40,871 nt of DNA from Labilithrix sp. (GCA_028287065.1 JAQBQJ010000016.1:1-40871), one strand, 5' to 3'. Numbered from the stretch's first letter, positions 8,072 to 16,599 are shown. Made by a program: numbers and translations. The notes: generated by a model from the letters alone, not told the origin.

Positions 8072-8875
8072 TCACTCCCCCATCCGCCGCGCCTCCCTCG
8101 GATCGATCAAACCATGATGCACATGCCATCCCGTCCGCAGCAGCCACGTACGGGGTGACGCCTCCGGCCATGGACCTTCGCCATCGCGAAAGGGCCATAC
8201 CAGCGACCGCGTCCACTTCGTGAACCTCGTGGCCGAAGAGAAGCGGTCGATGTTGTCGTCGCCGAACATCCGCGTGCCGTGCTTCGCGAGGTTGCGGAAC
8301 ACGTACACGAGCGCGTTGCGAACCTCGCGCGGGGAGCCGAGCTCGCGGCCATGCCAGCGATCGCCCCAGACCTTGCCTTTACGCCCCAAGATCGCGTTCA
8401 GCCGCTTCGCGAACGAGATCACCAAGCCACTCACGCCGGAGCGAAGGGAGTCGTGCGCGCCTTCCTTGCCGACCGCCTCGACGATGAGATGAAGATGGTT
8501 GTCCTGGATCGTGAACTCGACCACGTGGAACGAATGCGTGTAGCGGCGGTCACGCTGTCGCTGGAGCACTCTCCGCAGCATCTCGTGGATACGCTCGCTG
8601 CGTAGCGAGGGCAGGCCGGGACGCGCGCGCAGCGTGACGTGCACGGGATGCGCTCCCTCGTGCAGCGGCCTCACGCGATGCGGCACCGACGGCCGCTTCC
8701 CCGGCGCGAGCTTCCGCCCGGCGCCCTTCCGCGCACCTCCACGCCCCGGCCGGCGAACGGGCGCGTTCACGATGGGCAGCATCTCGAGCTGCACCGGCAC
8801 GCGTCGGGCGGGGCTCCTTCGCGGCCCCCGCGAGCGCGGAGCCCGCGACCGCACCTCTTTCGTCGGCTCCCCCAT
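8072..8875 (-). CDS. REP-associated tyrosine transposase (RAYT, TnpA_REP)
   Basis: A 267-residue Y1/HUH-type transposase. The basic start (RRPGRGGARKGAGRKL, then PHRVRPLHEGAHPVHVTLRA) and RPGLPSLR are typical of RAYTs in this phylum. The HUH metal motif is NHLHLIVEA. The later block SFAKRLNAILGRKGKVWGDRWHGRELGSPREVRNALVYVFRN is the family's C-terminal region, which normally holds the catalytic Tyr. RAYTs are domesticated IS200/IS605 relatives that act on REP hairpins. The start at 8875 is chosen because the upstream extension is low-complexity; there is no clear ribosome site. Its 3' end adjoins a recA-like fragment, and a 40-bp near-identical piece of this gene lies at 14852-14891. Confidence 0.88.
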   Translation of the reverse strand: MGEPTKEVRSRAPRSRGPRRSPARRVPVQLEMLPIVNAPVRRPGRGGARKGAGRKLAPGKRPSVPHRVRPLHEGAHPVHVTLRARPGLPSLRSERIHEMLRRVLQRQRDRRYTHSFHVVEFTIQDNHLHLIVEAVGKEGAHDSLRSGVSGLVISFAKRLNAILGRKGKVWGDRWHGRELGSPREVRNALVYVFRNLAKHGTRMFGDDNIDRFSSATRFTKWTRSLVWPFRDGEGPWPEASPRTWLLRTGWHVHHGLIDPREARRMGE

Positions 8876-8920
8876 GTCTGATTGGGCAACTGTAATACAG
8901 CTGAACGCGCCCGCAAGGGT

Positions 8921-8959
8921 CGAGGCCAGGTTTTCCCCACCGATTTCCTCTGGCCCTCG
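8921..8959. repeat. Imperfect hairpin upstream of the RAYT gene
   Basis: CGAGGCCAG (8921-8929) pairs with CTGGCCCTCG (8950-8959), with one bulged base and a 20-base loop. It lies about 50 bases upstream of the transposase start and could be a REP-like substrate, but only one copy is visible, so this is weak. Confidence 0.3.
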
Positions 8960-9071
8960 CGCGGCGAGTCCGCGATGCCGCCTGTCGCCGTCGCCCGCCA
9001 TCGCTCGCGAACGCGCTACCTCCCCAACGCCGCGCTCGCACTGACGCGTCCGCACACGCTCGCCCTGGCGC

Positions 9072-9112
9072 CCTCGCTCGCGCACGCGCACGCGTCCTCG
9101 CTCGCGCACGCG
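9072..9112. repeat. Short direct repeats in a low-complexity tract
   Basis: CCTCGCTCGCGCACGCG occurs at 9072-9088 and 9096-9112, a period of 24. It sits in a wider CGC/CTCGC-rich, AAGCCC-containing tract (about 8985-9190) between the RAYT gene and the hairpin element. No gene is supported in 8876-9393. Confidence 0.6.
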
Positions 9113-9195
9113 CCCAAGCCCAAGCGCCCAAGAGCTCGCTCGCACGCCCTCACGCCCGCCCGTCGCCGTCGCCCGCCCGCGCGCCCCGTCCCCCA

Positions 9196-9306
9196 AAAGA
9201 GAACAGGGAACAGGGAACAGGAACAGGACCGCGAACTCCGAGACACGCGCCCTCGCGAAAATCCCAATTCCGATTCCTGTTCCTGTTCCTGTTCCCTGTT
9301 CTCTTT
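9196..9306. repeat. Long hairpin element A (AGAGAACAGG ends, GGAACA arms)
   Basis: The left arm at 9196-9228 pairs with the right arm at 9275-9306: 32 bases with one bulged G and otherwise perfect. Both arms are built from GGAACA-type short repeats. The outer ends read AAAGAGAACAGG and, inverted, CCTGTTCTCTTT. The 46-base middle carries CGAGACACGCG followed by CCCTCG (9239-9255), a small apical stem. The arms are much poorer in GC than their surroundings. A related element lies at 31935-32037. The element sits between divergently oriented genes, so it is not simply a terminator for a known gene. Confidence 0.85.
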
Positions 9307-9393
9307 GTGTGGAGCCCACCCGTTCACGCCCCGCCACGATCCCCCGCCGAAATAGCCCTTCCCGCGAGGCACACCCATTGCCTACCACCGCCC

Positions 9394-9960
9394 ATGACCT
9401 CCCTTCGCCGCGCCTCCCTCGCCGCCGTCCTCCTCGCCCTCGCCGTCGCCCTCCCCCGCACCGCCCACGCCGACGAGCCCGACGAGCCCGCGCCCGCCTC
9501 CTCCACCCCCCACTGGTACGGCGCACAAACCCTCATCGTCGACGGCGCCTCCCTCCTCACCGCGCCCCTCGGCGTCGGCATCGGCGGGCTCGTTCTCGGC
9601 GCTCCGATCGTCCACCTCGTCCACGACCGTCCCTACGCCGCGCTCGCCAGCCTCGGCCTACGCACAGTCCTCCCCGTCGTCGGCGGATACCTCGGGCTCT
9701 CCGCTGCCGGGACCTGCCACGAGCAGCGCGAGTCCGGCGACTTCCTCGGTCCCTGCTTCCTCCACGGCTTCGACGAGCTCGTCATCGGTGCGCTCGTCGG
9801 CGTCAGCATCGCCGTCGCCGTCGACGCATCCGTGCTCGCCTATGAGCCGGCCCGCGCCGCGGAGCAGCACGTCAGCGACAGGCCGCGCGTGACCTCCGTC
9901 GCGCCCTCGATCGATCCGATCACGAAGAGCGCTTCGGTCGGCCTCGGCGGCACGTTCTAG
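9394..9960 (+). CDS. Secreted or membrane protein of unknown function
   Basis: A 188-residue protein with an N-terminal signal peptide (MTSLRRASLAAVLLALAVAL, cleavage near AHA-DE). A Pro/Glu/Asp linker follows, then three hydrophobic, Gly/Val/Leu-rich segments (about 45-66, 75-97 and 127-150) with two Cys in a loop (GTCHEQRESGDFLGPCF) between the second and third. The C-terminus is hydrophilic. I do not recognise the family. Comparable small secreted proteins with helical hairpins are common in Polyangiales. The ATG at 9394 gives a proper signal peptide. The tail overlaps the end of a transposase remnant on the other strand. Confidence 0.7.
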   Translation: MTSLRRASLAAVLLALAVALPRTAHADEPDEPAPASSTPHWYGAQTLIVDGASLLTAPLGVGIGGLVLGAPIVHLVHDRPYAALASLGLRTVLPVVGGYLGLSAAGTCHEQRESGDFLGPCFLHGFDELVIGALVGVSIAVAVDASVLAYEPARAAEQHVSDRPRVTSVAPSIDPITKSASVGLGGTF

Positions 9961-10247
9961 AGCGACAAACGCTTTGAATACAGGCTCAAATTGCGGTTAT
10001 GCAGCGGCGGCAATCGGCGATGAGTGGTTTCGAGATCGACGATGGCTGCGGCGCATCGCACGTCGAATAGGGTCTTACGGATACCGCGGTATCGCGCTCG
10101 GCGGCCCTGCTTCCTGCCGAAGTGTGCGAGTCGACGCTCCACCGCCACGCGCTCGCGAAGCCGGTGTCGCCCTGCCGGCGCGGGGACCAGCTTGCGGACA
10201 TCGAGAAGGCCTCGAAGAACGGCTGCCCCGGGGTCGCGATTCGTAAC
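9957..10247 (-). pseudogene. IS1182-like transposase remnant (C-terminal end)
   Basis: The in-frame stretch encodes RLRERVAVERRLAHFGRKQG followed by RRARYRGIRKTLFDVRCAAA and IVDLE, the characteristic end of DDE transposases of the IS1182 group, where ERVAVEHRLA contains the catalytic Glu region and the RRARY-G-RK block follows. An in-frame stop (10248-10250) and the lack of any DDE core upstream show that only the last 80 or so codons remain. No terminal inverted repeats were found. The sequence up to 10487 holds no recognisable remainder. It is a dead scar of an insertion. Confidence 0.7.
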
Positions 10248-10487
10248 CTACCCCCGACGGAGAATCAGCAAGGCGAAGCCATCGGCGCCTGGTGCGTCGC
10301 GCTCTGAGCGTGAATCAGCGAAGCCTTTCAGCGCTGTAGAAGCGAGAGCTTCTCCGCCTTCCAGTCTCGATGCGCCGGCCCTCCACGGCGAGGGGGCGCG
10401 TGAGACTGCGCGTCGGAAACGTGAGAGCATGGGAGATTGTCCTCGCGAGCGAGTCGTGCGCGGGCACCTTCCTCCATCCAGGGCATC

Positions 10488-12863
10488 GTGACACGCAGTC
10501 CGCGCGCACTACAGATGCTCGTCTATGGTGCGATCCTGCTCGCGATCGTCGTGACGGTTCGCCAGCTCTGGACGACCGACTTCGGAATGGATGACCGGGT
10601 CTCGGGGTCGCGCCGCATCGTCACTGAAGTCGACCCCGATGGGGCTGCGGATCGGGCGGGGATCGCGGTCGGCGACGAGATCCTGAAGGACCCGGGCCTC
10701 ATCACGTGGGTCGCGCCCTGGACCGAGCGCGAGGTCTACGAGTGGAACTACCGCCTCCACCGCGCGCTCGAGAGCGGGCATGTGCCCATGCGGATCCGTC
10801 GGGGCGACATCGACAGGAACGTCGACATCGTCCCGCTCCCCGCGCCGAGCTTCCCCGCAGCCCTCCGCCAGCTACGGGGGATGGGAACGCATCTGCCGAC
10901 GGCGTTCGCGTTTCTCGGTGTTGCGGCACTTCTCGTGCGAAGACCGAGTCGATTGTCCAAGGACGAACGCGCCAGACGCATCATTGTTGCGAGCTGTGCG
11001 TTCTTTGGACCTTGTTGGCTCATCGAGTGGCCGTCACCCGGTTGGCCGTTGTGGCTCTACCCGGTGTCCAGCCTCCTCGACGTTTGCAGCGGCGCCGCGG
11101 GCGTCGCGCTCCTCGCGAACTTCGCATGGTCTTACCCGACGCGCTCGCGCCTCGTCGATCGACCTCTCGTGCATTGGGGAGTGCTCGGCACCTTCGTTCC
11201 TTGCGCCCTCTTGTCGGTGCTGAACAGCATGCACGTCATCGGCGCGCCGATCGTGTTGCACGGCAATGGTTCGATCATCCTGTGGGACAGCCTGCTCGCC
11301 CTCGCGATCGTCATCGGGCTGGGGTGGCAACGGAGGAAGGCGTCCGACAGCGTTGCCCGCCGCCAAGCGACGTGGCTGCTCGCGTGCAGCGGCGTCGGGA
11401 TGTTCGTTCCGATCCTATTCTTGGAGATCCCCCAGCACGTCTTCGGATGGTCCCCTCCGATCCTGAGCGCCGTCCTTTTTCCTTTTCCGCTGCTCATCCC
11501 AATCGGTTTTGCTGCGGTGGTCGCGCGCTACGGTCTGTTCTCGCTCGACGGCATCGCTCGTCGAGCCGGGCCCTACGCCATCGCCGTCGTCACCTCGCTG
11601 ATGGTCTGCGTCGCCGTCACCCTAGGCGTTCAGGCGCTCTTCGCATGGCGCACGGGCACCACGAGCGAGGCGGGGCGGTGGCTCGGCATCGTCGTCGCGG
11701 TGGTTCTCACCGAGCCGTTGCGGCGAGGGTCGCAGGTGCTGATCGATCGGGCATTTTCGCGCGATCGCGACGCGTTCCTTCGCCAGTGCTCGACGCTGGC
11801 AGCGAAGCTCGCGGGCACTTCGCGCGTGCAACGGGTCGAGGAGGAAGTTCGCGCGATGCTGAACGCGAATCCGGTGCAGATCCTCACGCTCGGAGAGACT
11901 CTCGACTCCACCTCCGCTCGCCAAGTCGAAGCTTCGCTCCGGCAATCAGGCGCGATCCGCGTCGTCGACGTGCCCGATCCCGTTGCCGTTGACGCTCTCC
12001 GCGTGCTCGGTTTCGAGTTGCTCGTCGAGGTGCCTTCGGAAGATGGGGAGCCCTGCGAACGAACTTCCCGCGCGCTCGCCCTCACGCTCCATCGTGCCGC
12101 GCACAGACTCACGCGTCCGGAGCATGATGCGCTCGCGCTCGTCGGCAGGGTGATCGGCGCTGCGCTGGCGCGGGATGGTGCGCGACGCGCACTCGCGAAC
12201 GAGCTCGCCCGCTCCGAAGACGAGCGGCGCCACATCGCGATGGAGCTCCATGACGGCATCGGCGCGACGCTCACCGCCGCGCGTTCGATGGCACGACGCT
12301 TGCGCCATCCGTCGTCCGCGACCGGCAGCGCGGGAGAAGGCACTCTCGACGCACTCGATGCGACGCTTCGTGAAGGACTCGGCGACTTGCGCGCGTCGTT
12401 GTGGAGCCTCGACCCCGGCGAGGCGTCGTGGGAAGGCCTCGTCGCGAGGGTGCGACGTCACGTCGGAGATCACTGCGCCGCAGCGAGCGTCGACTTCACG
12501 ATGACGACCGAAGGCGATCTCTCCCCGCGAATCACGCCGGCCGGTCGTCTCGGGGTCCTACGGGTGGTGCAGGAAGCGGTGAACAACGCCATCAAGCATG
12601 GATCTCCGCGGCATATCGAGATCCGCATGATCGTGAACGACGAGCGCTGCGACCTGGTGGTGGAGGACGACGGCACGGGACTCTCGCCTGACGTCACGGA
12701 GGGACGCGGTCTCGGAAATATGGCGCGACGCATCGGGAGCCTCGCGGGAAGTTTTCAGCTCGAGACCAAAGAGCAGGGAGGGGCGCGCGTGGTGGTCTCC
12801 ATTCCCTCGAGCAGCCTCGTGTGCACCTCCTCGCCGCGACTGACGGACGCGCAGACTCCATGA
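10488..12863 (+). CDS. PDZ-containing multi-pass sensor histidine kinase (NarL/DesK type)
   Basis: A 791-residue sensor from the GTG at 10488; a TTG at 10437 and an ATG at 10515 are alternatives. A first helix (10-25) is followed by an extracytoplasmic PDZ-like domain (about 35-115, with VDPDGAADRAGIAVGDEILK). About seven further helices lie within 135-410. The kinase part has a HisKA_3 box, RRHIAMELHDGIGATL, with phospho-acceptor His588. The HATPase domain has QEAVNNAIKH (N box, Asn700), VEDDGTGL (727-732) and GRGLGNM. A PDZ module in a sensor suggests recognition of exposed protein C-termini, as in envelope-stress sensing (inference). It overlaps the response regulator by ATGA, so the pair is coupled. 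Confidence 0.92.
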   Translation: MTRSPRALQMLVYGAILLAIVVTVRQLWTTDFGMDDRVSGSRRIVTEVDPDGAADRAGIAVGDEILKDPGLITWVAPWTEREVYEWNYRLHRALESGHVPMRIRRGDIDRNVDIVPLPAPSFPAALRQLRGMGTHLPTAFAFLGVAALLVRRPSRLSKDERARRIIVASCAFFGPCWLIEWPSPGWPLWLYPVSSLLDVCSGAAGVALLANFAWSYPTRSRLVDRPLVHWGVLGTFVPCALLSVLNSMHVIGAPIVLHGNGSIILWDSLLALAIVIGLGWQRRKASDSVARRQATWLLACSGVGMFVPILFLEIPQHVFGWSPPILSAVLFPFPLLIPIGFAAVVARYGLFSLDGIARRAGPYAIAVVTSLMVCVAVTLGVQALFAWRTGTTSEAGRWLGIVVAVVLTEPLRRGSQVLIDRAFSRDRDAFLRQCSTLAAKLAGTSRVQRVEEEVRAMLNANPVQILTLGETLDSTSARQVEASLRQSGAIRVVDVPDPVAVDALRVLGFELLVEVPSEDGEPCERTSRALALTLHRAAHRLTRPEHDALALVGRVIGAALARDGARRALANELARSEDERRHIAMELHDGIGATLTAARSMARRLRHPSSATGSAGEGTLDALDATLREGLGDLRASLWSLDPGEASWEGLVARVRRHVGDHCAAASVDFTMTTEGDLSPRITPAGRLGVLRVVQEAVNNAIKHGSPRHIEIRMIVNDERCDLVVEDDGTGLSPDVTEGRGLGNMARRIGSLAGSFQLETKEQGGARVVVSIPSSSLVCTSSPRLTDAQTP

Positions 12864-13519
12864 GCACGGATTGCCTGCGCTCTTCGCCGGTCCGCGTGCT
12901 CCTCGTCGAGGACGATCCGGACGTCGCGAAGGATCTCGCCCTGCTTCTCGAGGGTCGTTCGGATCTGGCGCTCGCTTCGGCGTTCGGCGCCGCAGAGCCG
13001 GCGCTCGCCGCGATTCAGCGCGGCCTCGACGCCGACGTCGCGCTGGTCGATTTGAGACTGCCGCGCATGAGCGGTGAGGAGCTCATTCGCAAGCTCAAGG
13101 TGGCGCGGGCCGACCTCGAGATCGTCGTCCTCACGGTCTTCGAAGATGACGAGAGCCTCTACGGCGCGCTGCGGGCCGGCGCGAGCGGATATCTCCTCAA
13201 GGACGCACCGCGGTCCGAGCTCGCAGGAGCCATTCTCCAAGTACACCGTGGGGGCGCGCCGATGTCGCCGAGCATCGCGCGACGCGTGCTGCTCGAATTC
13301 CGCCAGCCTCCGCAAGCGAAGGCGTTTGCGCTCACTGCGCGCGAGCGCGAGGTGCTCGACCTCTTGACCAAGGGGGCTTCGTATCCGCTCATCGGCAAGG
13401 CGCTCGCGATCTCGATCAGCACGGTGCAGTCGCACATTCGCGCCATCTACCGGAAGCTCGAAGTCTGCACGAAAGCCGAGGCGACGGCCGAGGCCTACAA
13501 GCGCGGCATCGTGCGCTGA
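12860..13519 (+). CDS. NarL/LuxR-type response regulator
   Basis: A 219-residue regulator with a receiver domain (acidic pair Asp18-Asp19, phospho-acceptor Asp64 in ALVDLRLP, Thr92 and Lys114) and a LuxR-type helix-turn-helix (about 155-215: LTAREREVLDLLTKGASYPL, then the recognition helix ISTVQSHIRAIYRKL). All switch residues are present. The ATG overlaps the kinase stop by four bases, so they form one two-component system. The target is not evident; the Cys-rich lipoprotein gene 108 bases downstream is the nearest candidate. Confidence 0.94.
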   Translation: MSTDCLRSSPVRVLLVEDDPDVAKDLALLLEGRSDLALASAFGAAEPALAAIQRGLDADVALVDLRLPRMSGEELIRKLKVARADLEIVVLTVFEDDESLYGALRAGASGYLLKDAPRSELAGAILQVHRGGAPMSPSIARRVLLEFRQPPQAKAFALTAREREVLDLLTKGASYPLIGKALAISISTVQSHIRAIYRKLEVCTKAEATAEAYKRGIVR

Positions 13520-13627
13520 ACGGCGTCTCACATGAGCATGCGATAGGCAGGGAGCGCGAATCGGGGTGCACTCCCCACGACAGGCCCACGAAGCGGTGAC
13601 CGCGAGGGTTCTGCGAGAAAGAAAATC

Positions 13628-14698
13628 ATGAACTCGAAGCTCCGCATGGCAACTCTTCTCTCCCTCGTCGCGGCGGCCGGGGCGCTTGGAGCGCTTGGAG
13701 CGTGCGGCGAGGATCCCGCGGTGGGCTCGCCGCCCGACGCATCGGCCGATGCGCAGTCGACCGACACGGGCATGCCCGTCCCCGACGGGGCGGTTGACGG
13801 TGGGCCCGGCGACACCGGCACGGACGCAGGCGGCGCCGTGACATTCACCGTGCCCGCTGGCGGCGGCGCGGTCGATTTCCACGGATCCGCGACGAAGATC
13901 ACGTTCACCTTTCCCGCGAGTGCCGCGGGAACGACGATCACCCTCGCGCCCGCGACGCCCGCTGACATCGGATGGCCTGCGGGTCAGTTCGCGGAGGTCG
14001 TGCAGATGGGGCCGGAGGGGACGCGCTTCGTCGATCCGGTCACGGTCAAGCCAGAGAAGAAGGGCGCGGTATCTGCGATCCTCAGCTTCGCGGGCACGGG
14101 GACGACGAAGGGCCCTGCCTCGCCGCTCACGCTCGCCGCGGTGGGAGACGCGTTCGAGCTTCGGCATTTCTCCGCCCTCGTCATCGTCCCGCCCGGTAAG
14201 CTTTGCGACTCGGAGGGCTATGGCACCCCCGTGCCCAACTCCCCGAGCTGCGCGTCCGCAGGCGCGGCGTCCACCTTGCGAACGGTGATCTGCAAGGGCC
14301 TCTCATACTGCGTCTCCATCGACGCGAGGTGCTGCGTCGATCCGAACGACGCAGGGACGGGGTGCACCATCGAGCAGCAAGTTTACGGCGTGACGTACAC
14401 GCCGACGGGCAGCAACGGCGGTCAGTACCCGTATTGCGAGGTCGATGCGGGTGACTGGGACGGAGGGGCCAGCACCTGCACGCCAGGCGTGGGCTTCAAC
14501 TACTCGTTCACGGCGAACGGTGGCTGCACGGTGCTGCGGGATTGCAGCACCGTCTACAAGATGACGTGCGACGGGACGACCTGCACATGCTCGACCGACG
14601 CGACGACGTCCGGCACCTTCGCCCAGGCAGCCTCCTGCGACACCACAGCTTCGATGCGCACCGCGTACGTCCAGAAGTGCAACCTGCCGGGCAAGTAG
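13628..14698 (+). CDS. Cys-rich lipoprotein of unknown function
   Basis: A 356-residue protein. The signal ends GALGAC-G, so the lipidated Cys is near residue 26, followed by an Asp/Ser/Ala/Thr linker. Residues about 75-190 form a beta-rich module (FTVPAGGGAVDF, PEGTRFVDPVTV, FELRHFSALVIV) that resembles ZU5-like beta sandwiches. The C-terminal half has roughly 18 Cys in close pairs (for example ARCCVDPNDAGTGC and DGTTCTCST), suggesting a disulfide-stabilised surface domain. An A/G-rich GAGAAAGAAAA sits before the ATG. It follows the two-component system on the same strand but with its own leader, so it may be a regulated target (inference). Confidence 0.78.
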   Translation: MNSKLRMATLLSLVAAAGALGALGACGEDPAVGSPPDASADAQSTDTGMPVPDGAVDGGPGDTGTDAGGAVTFTVPAGGGAVDFHGSATKITFTFPASAAGTTITLAPATPADIGWPAGQFAEVVQMGPEGTRFVDPVTVKPEKKGAVSAILSFAGTGTTKGPASPLTLAAVGDAFELRHFSALVIVPPGKLCDSEGYGTPVPNSPSCASAGAASTLRTVICKGLSYCVSIDARCCVDPNDAGTGCTIEQQVYGVTYTPTGSNGGQYPYCEVDAGDWDGGASTCTPGVGFNYSFTANGGCTVLRDCSTVYKMTCDGTTCTCSTDATTSGTFAQAASCDTTASMRTAYVQKCNLPGK

Positions 14699-14851
14699 CC
14701 CGACCGCGGTCTATCGCACGAAGCGGCGCTTCGGCGAGGAGAGGCTCGAGGCTGCACTCAGCTCTCGTCAGAGACGATCCGTCGCCGGCGCGCTGAAAAC
14801 CAGCTGAAGCCGTGGCTGAAGAAGATGTGGTGCGTCCCGAAGGTCGACGCA

Positions 14852-14891
14852 CTGGATCGTGAGCTCGACCACGTGGAACGAATGCGTGTAG
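14852..14891 (-). pseudogene. 40-bp RAYT fragment
   Basis: This stretch matches 8504-8543 inside the RAYT gene at 39 of 40 positions, in the same orientation. On the minus strand it encodes YTHSFHVVELTIQ, the strand just before the NHLHL metal motif, but the motif itself is absent. Similarity stops abruptly on both sides. It ends six bases from the stop codon of the VWA-FHA gene. The rest of 14699-14896 holds nothing recognisable. Confidence 0.8.
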
Positions 14892-14896
14892 ACCCT

Positions 14897-16519
14897 CTAG
14901 CTCCGCGAAGAAGGCTTCTCCTCGTAGACCAGCTCCACGTCCCCGACGAGCAGCACGTCGCCTTCCTTCAACTTCTTCGGCACGCTCCGCAGCGGCTCGC
15001 CGTTCACCTTCGTCACGTTCGTCGAGCCCAGGTCGCACGCCCAGAACTCGCCCTCGAGCGCATAGATCTCGGCATGCCGGCGCGAGACCATGTCGCTCAC
15101 GATCGCCACGTCCGCGCTCGCCGTCCTCCCGATCACGCAATCCTCACCGAGCCTGTGGCGCTTGCCGGCCTGCGCGCCGTTCTTCACGCGGATGTACGCG
15201 TCGGGGAATTTCCCCGCCGTGTGCTCCATCAGCTTCGAGCTCGCCATGCTTCGTGAGCTCGCTGCCGGCGGTGCGTGCATCGCGAGCCTCGAGCCCATCG
15301 TGCCCTTCCGGAAGAGCTTGTACGCCTCCTCGTCCGGATTCCTCTCCATCGCCATCGCTTCGTCCACGAGCAGCTCGTACGCCTCACCGAGCGGCGACGC
15401 CTCGCCGACCACGAACTTCGGAACGCCCTCGATCTCGGCGAGCAGCCCTCGCAGCAACGTCGCGGCGCCGCGGAAGTTCCCCCGGTCCGCCAGCGCACGC
15501 GCATCTTCACGCACGCGATCGGCACGAACGAGCATCACGCGCGCGAGCGCCTCGCCCACCATCACCGGCTCACGCGGCGAGATCTCCGCGGTCACGAGCT
15601 GCGAGAGCTTCGACACGTCCGTCCCTCCCGGACGACGCCACGACAGCTGGAGGTTCGCGACGTCGAGCAAGAACCGCTGCGGCCCCGGCGCCTTCACCGC
15701 GATCTCGGCGACGACGAGCCGGCGCATCCCCGGCACCATGTCCGGTAGCGACACCGTCAGACCGCCGCTCCCGAAGCGCAGCGCCTCGCCGCCGAGCATC
15801 CTCACCACCTCGACGCCGGGCGCCGGCGCGATCGCGAGCTCGATCGCATCCGCGACCACGTCGGCCTGCGCACCGAGCGCATGCGCGAACGCCCGCGCGC
15901 ACGTCGCCGGATCCGGAACGAACTCGTAGCCGCCTCCTCCAGCGTCGCCGATCGCGCTCAGGATGTCCTCGTCGTGCTTCACGCCGTAGCCGAGCGCCGA
16001 GAACGACGTGCCCGGCCGATGCTTCCGCACGACGGCGCGCAGCGCCTCCGCGGTCGTCGCGCCTTGGTTCGGCTCGCCGTCGGACAGCACGATCACGCCG
16101 CGCCGCCTTCCTTCTTCGACGGGCCCCAGCTCCTCGACCGCGAGATCGAGGCCCGCCTCGACGTTGGTCTGTCCTTCCGCGAACAGGCGCGCCACACGCG
16201 AACGCACGAGCTTCTTGCCGACCGCATCGACGGCCACCGGCGCGACCACCCGCGTTGCGCCGCTCGAGAACGCGACCACGCCGACGCGGTCCTCGGCGCG
16301 AAGCCCGTCGAGCAGCCGGTCCACGGAGCGGATCACCTGATCGATCGGTGTACCCTGCATCGATCCCGACACATCGATCGCCAGCACCGTCGTCGCCGGA
16401 GGACGCGCGGCTTCGAGCGGCTCGCCGCTCGCTTCGATCTCCACCACCAGGTAGCCCCGCCCATCGACATCCGGCCGCACGGAGCTTCGGTCGAGCCAGA
16501 CCTTCAGGGTGATCGCCAT
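14897..16519 (-). CDS. VWA domain protein with C-terminal FHA domain
   Basis: A 540-residue cytoplasmic protein with no signal peptide. The von Willebrand A domain has an intact metal site: DVSGS (49-53), Thr118 in GQTN and Asp147 in LSDGEPN. A middle region rich in beta strands and helices follows. The FHA domain at about 441-534 has the conserved GR (464-465), S-RRH (479-482) and GSTN (498-501), so it should bind phosphothreonine. VWA-FHA proteins typically act as scaffolds that link protein complexes to Ser/Thr kinase signalling, and the window contains such a kinase. The ATG at 16519 begins the conserved AITLKVWLD strand. An upstream extension is Arg-rich and rejected. Confidence 0.9.
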   Translation of the reverse strand: MAITLKVWLDRSSVRPDVDGRGYLVVEIEASGEPLEAARPPATTVLAIDVSGSMQGTPIDQVIRSVDRLLDGLRAEDRVGVVAFSSGATRVVAPVAVDAVGKKLVRSRVARLFAEGQTNVEAGLDLAVEELGPVEEGRRRGVIVLSDGEPNQGATTAEALRAVVRKHRPGTSFSALGYGVKHDEDILSAIGDAGGGGYEFVPDPATCARAFAHALGAQADVVADAIELAIAPAPGVEVVRMLGGEALRFGSGGLTVSLPDMVPGMRRLVVAEIAVKAPGPQRFLLDVANLQLSWRRPGGTDVSKLSQLVTAEISPREPVMVGEALARVMLVRADRVREDARALADRGNFRGAATLLRGLLAEIEGVPKFVVGEASPLGEAYELLVDEAMAMERNPDEEAYKLFRKGTMGSRLAMHAPPAASSRSMASSKLMEHTAGKFPDAYIRVKNGAQAGKRHRLGEDCVIGRTASADVAIVSDMVSRRHAEIYALEGEFWACDLGSTNVTKVNGEPLRSVPKKLKEGDVLLVGDVELVYEEKPSSRS

Positions 16520-16599
16520 CCAACAAGTGTCGGCATCGGAGCGGGTCCGCGCAAGCCGGGCCTCGCCCGCGCGCGCCGCGCCAGAGATGGGGCGTCGGC

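Noticed and set aside
9072-9112. Possible CRISPR-like array from the spaced direct repeats
   Set aside because: There are only two copies with a 7-base interval of the same composition, no unique spacers and no cas genes.
8876-9393. Open frames between the RAYT gene and the secreted protein, including one with Ser/Cys or Glu/Gln repeats
   Set aside because: They translate the low-complexity tract and hairpin element A and have no ribosome site or plausible protein character.
13563-13576. GGGGTGCACTCCCC before the Cys-rich lipoprotein as a terminator or operator
   Set aside because: The symmetry is imperfect and there is no T-run or second copy.
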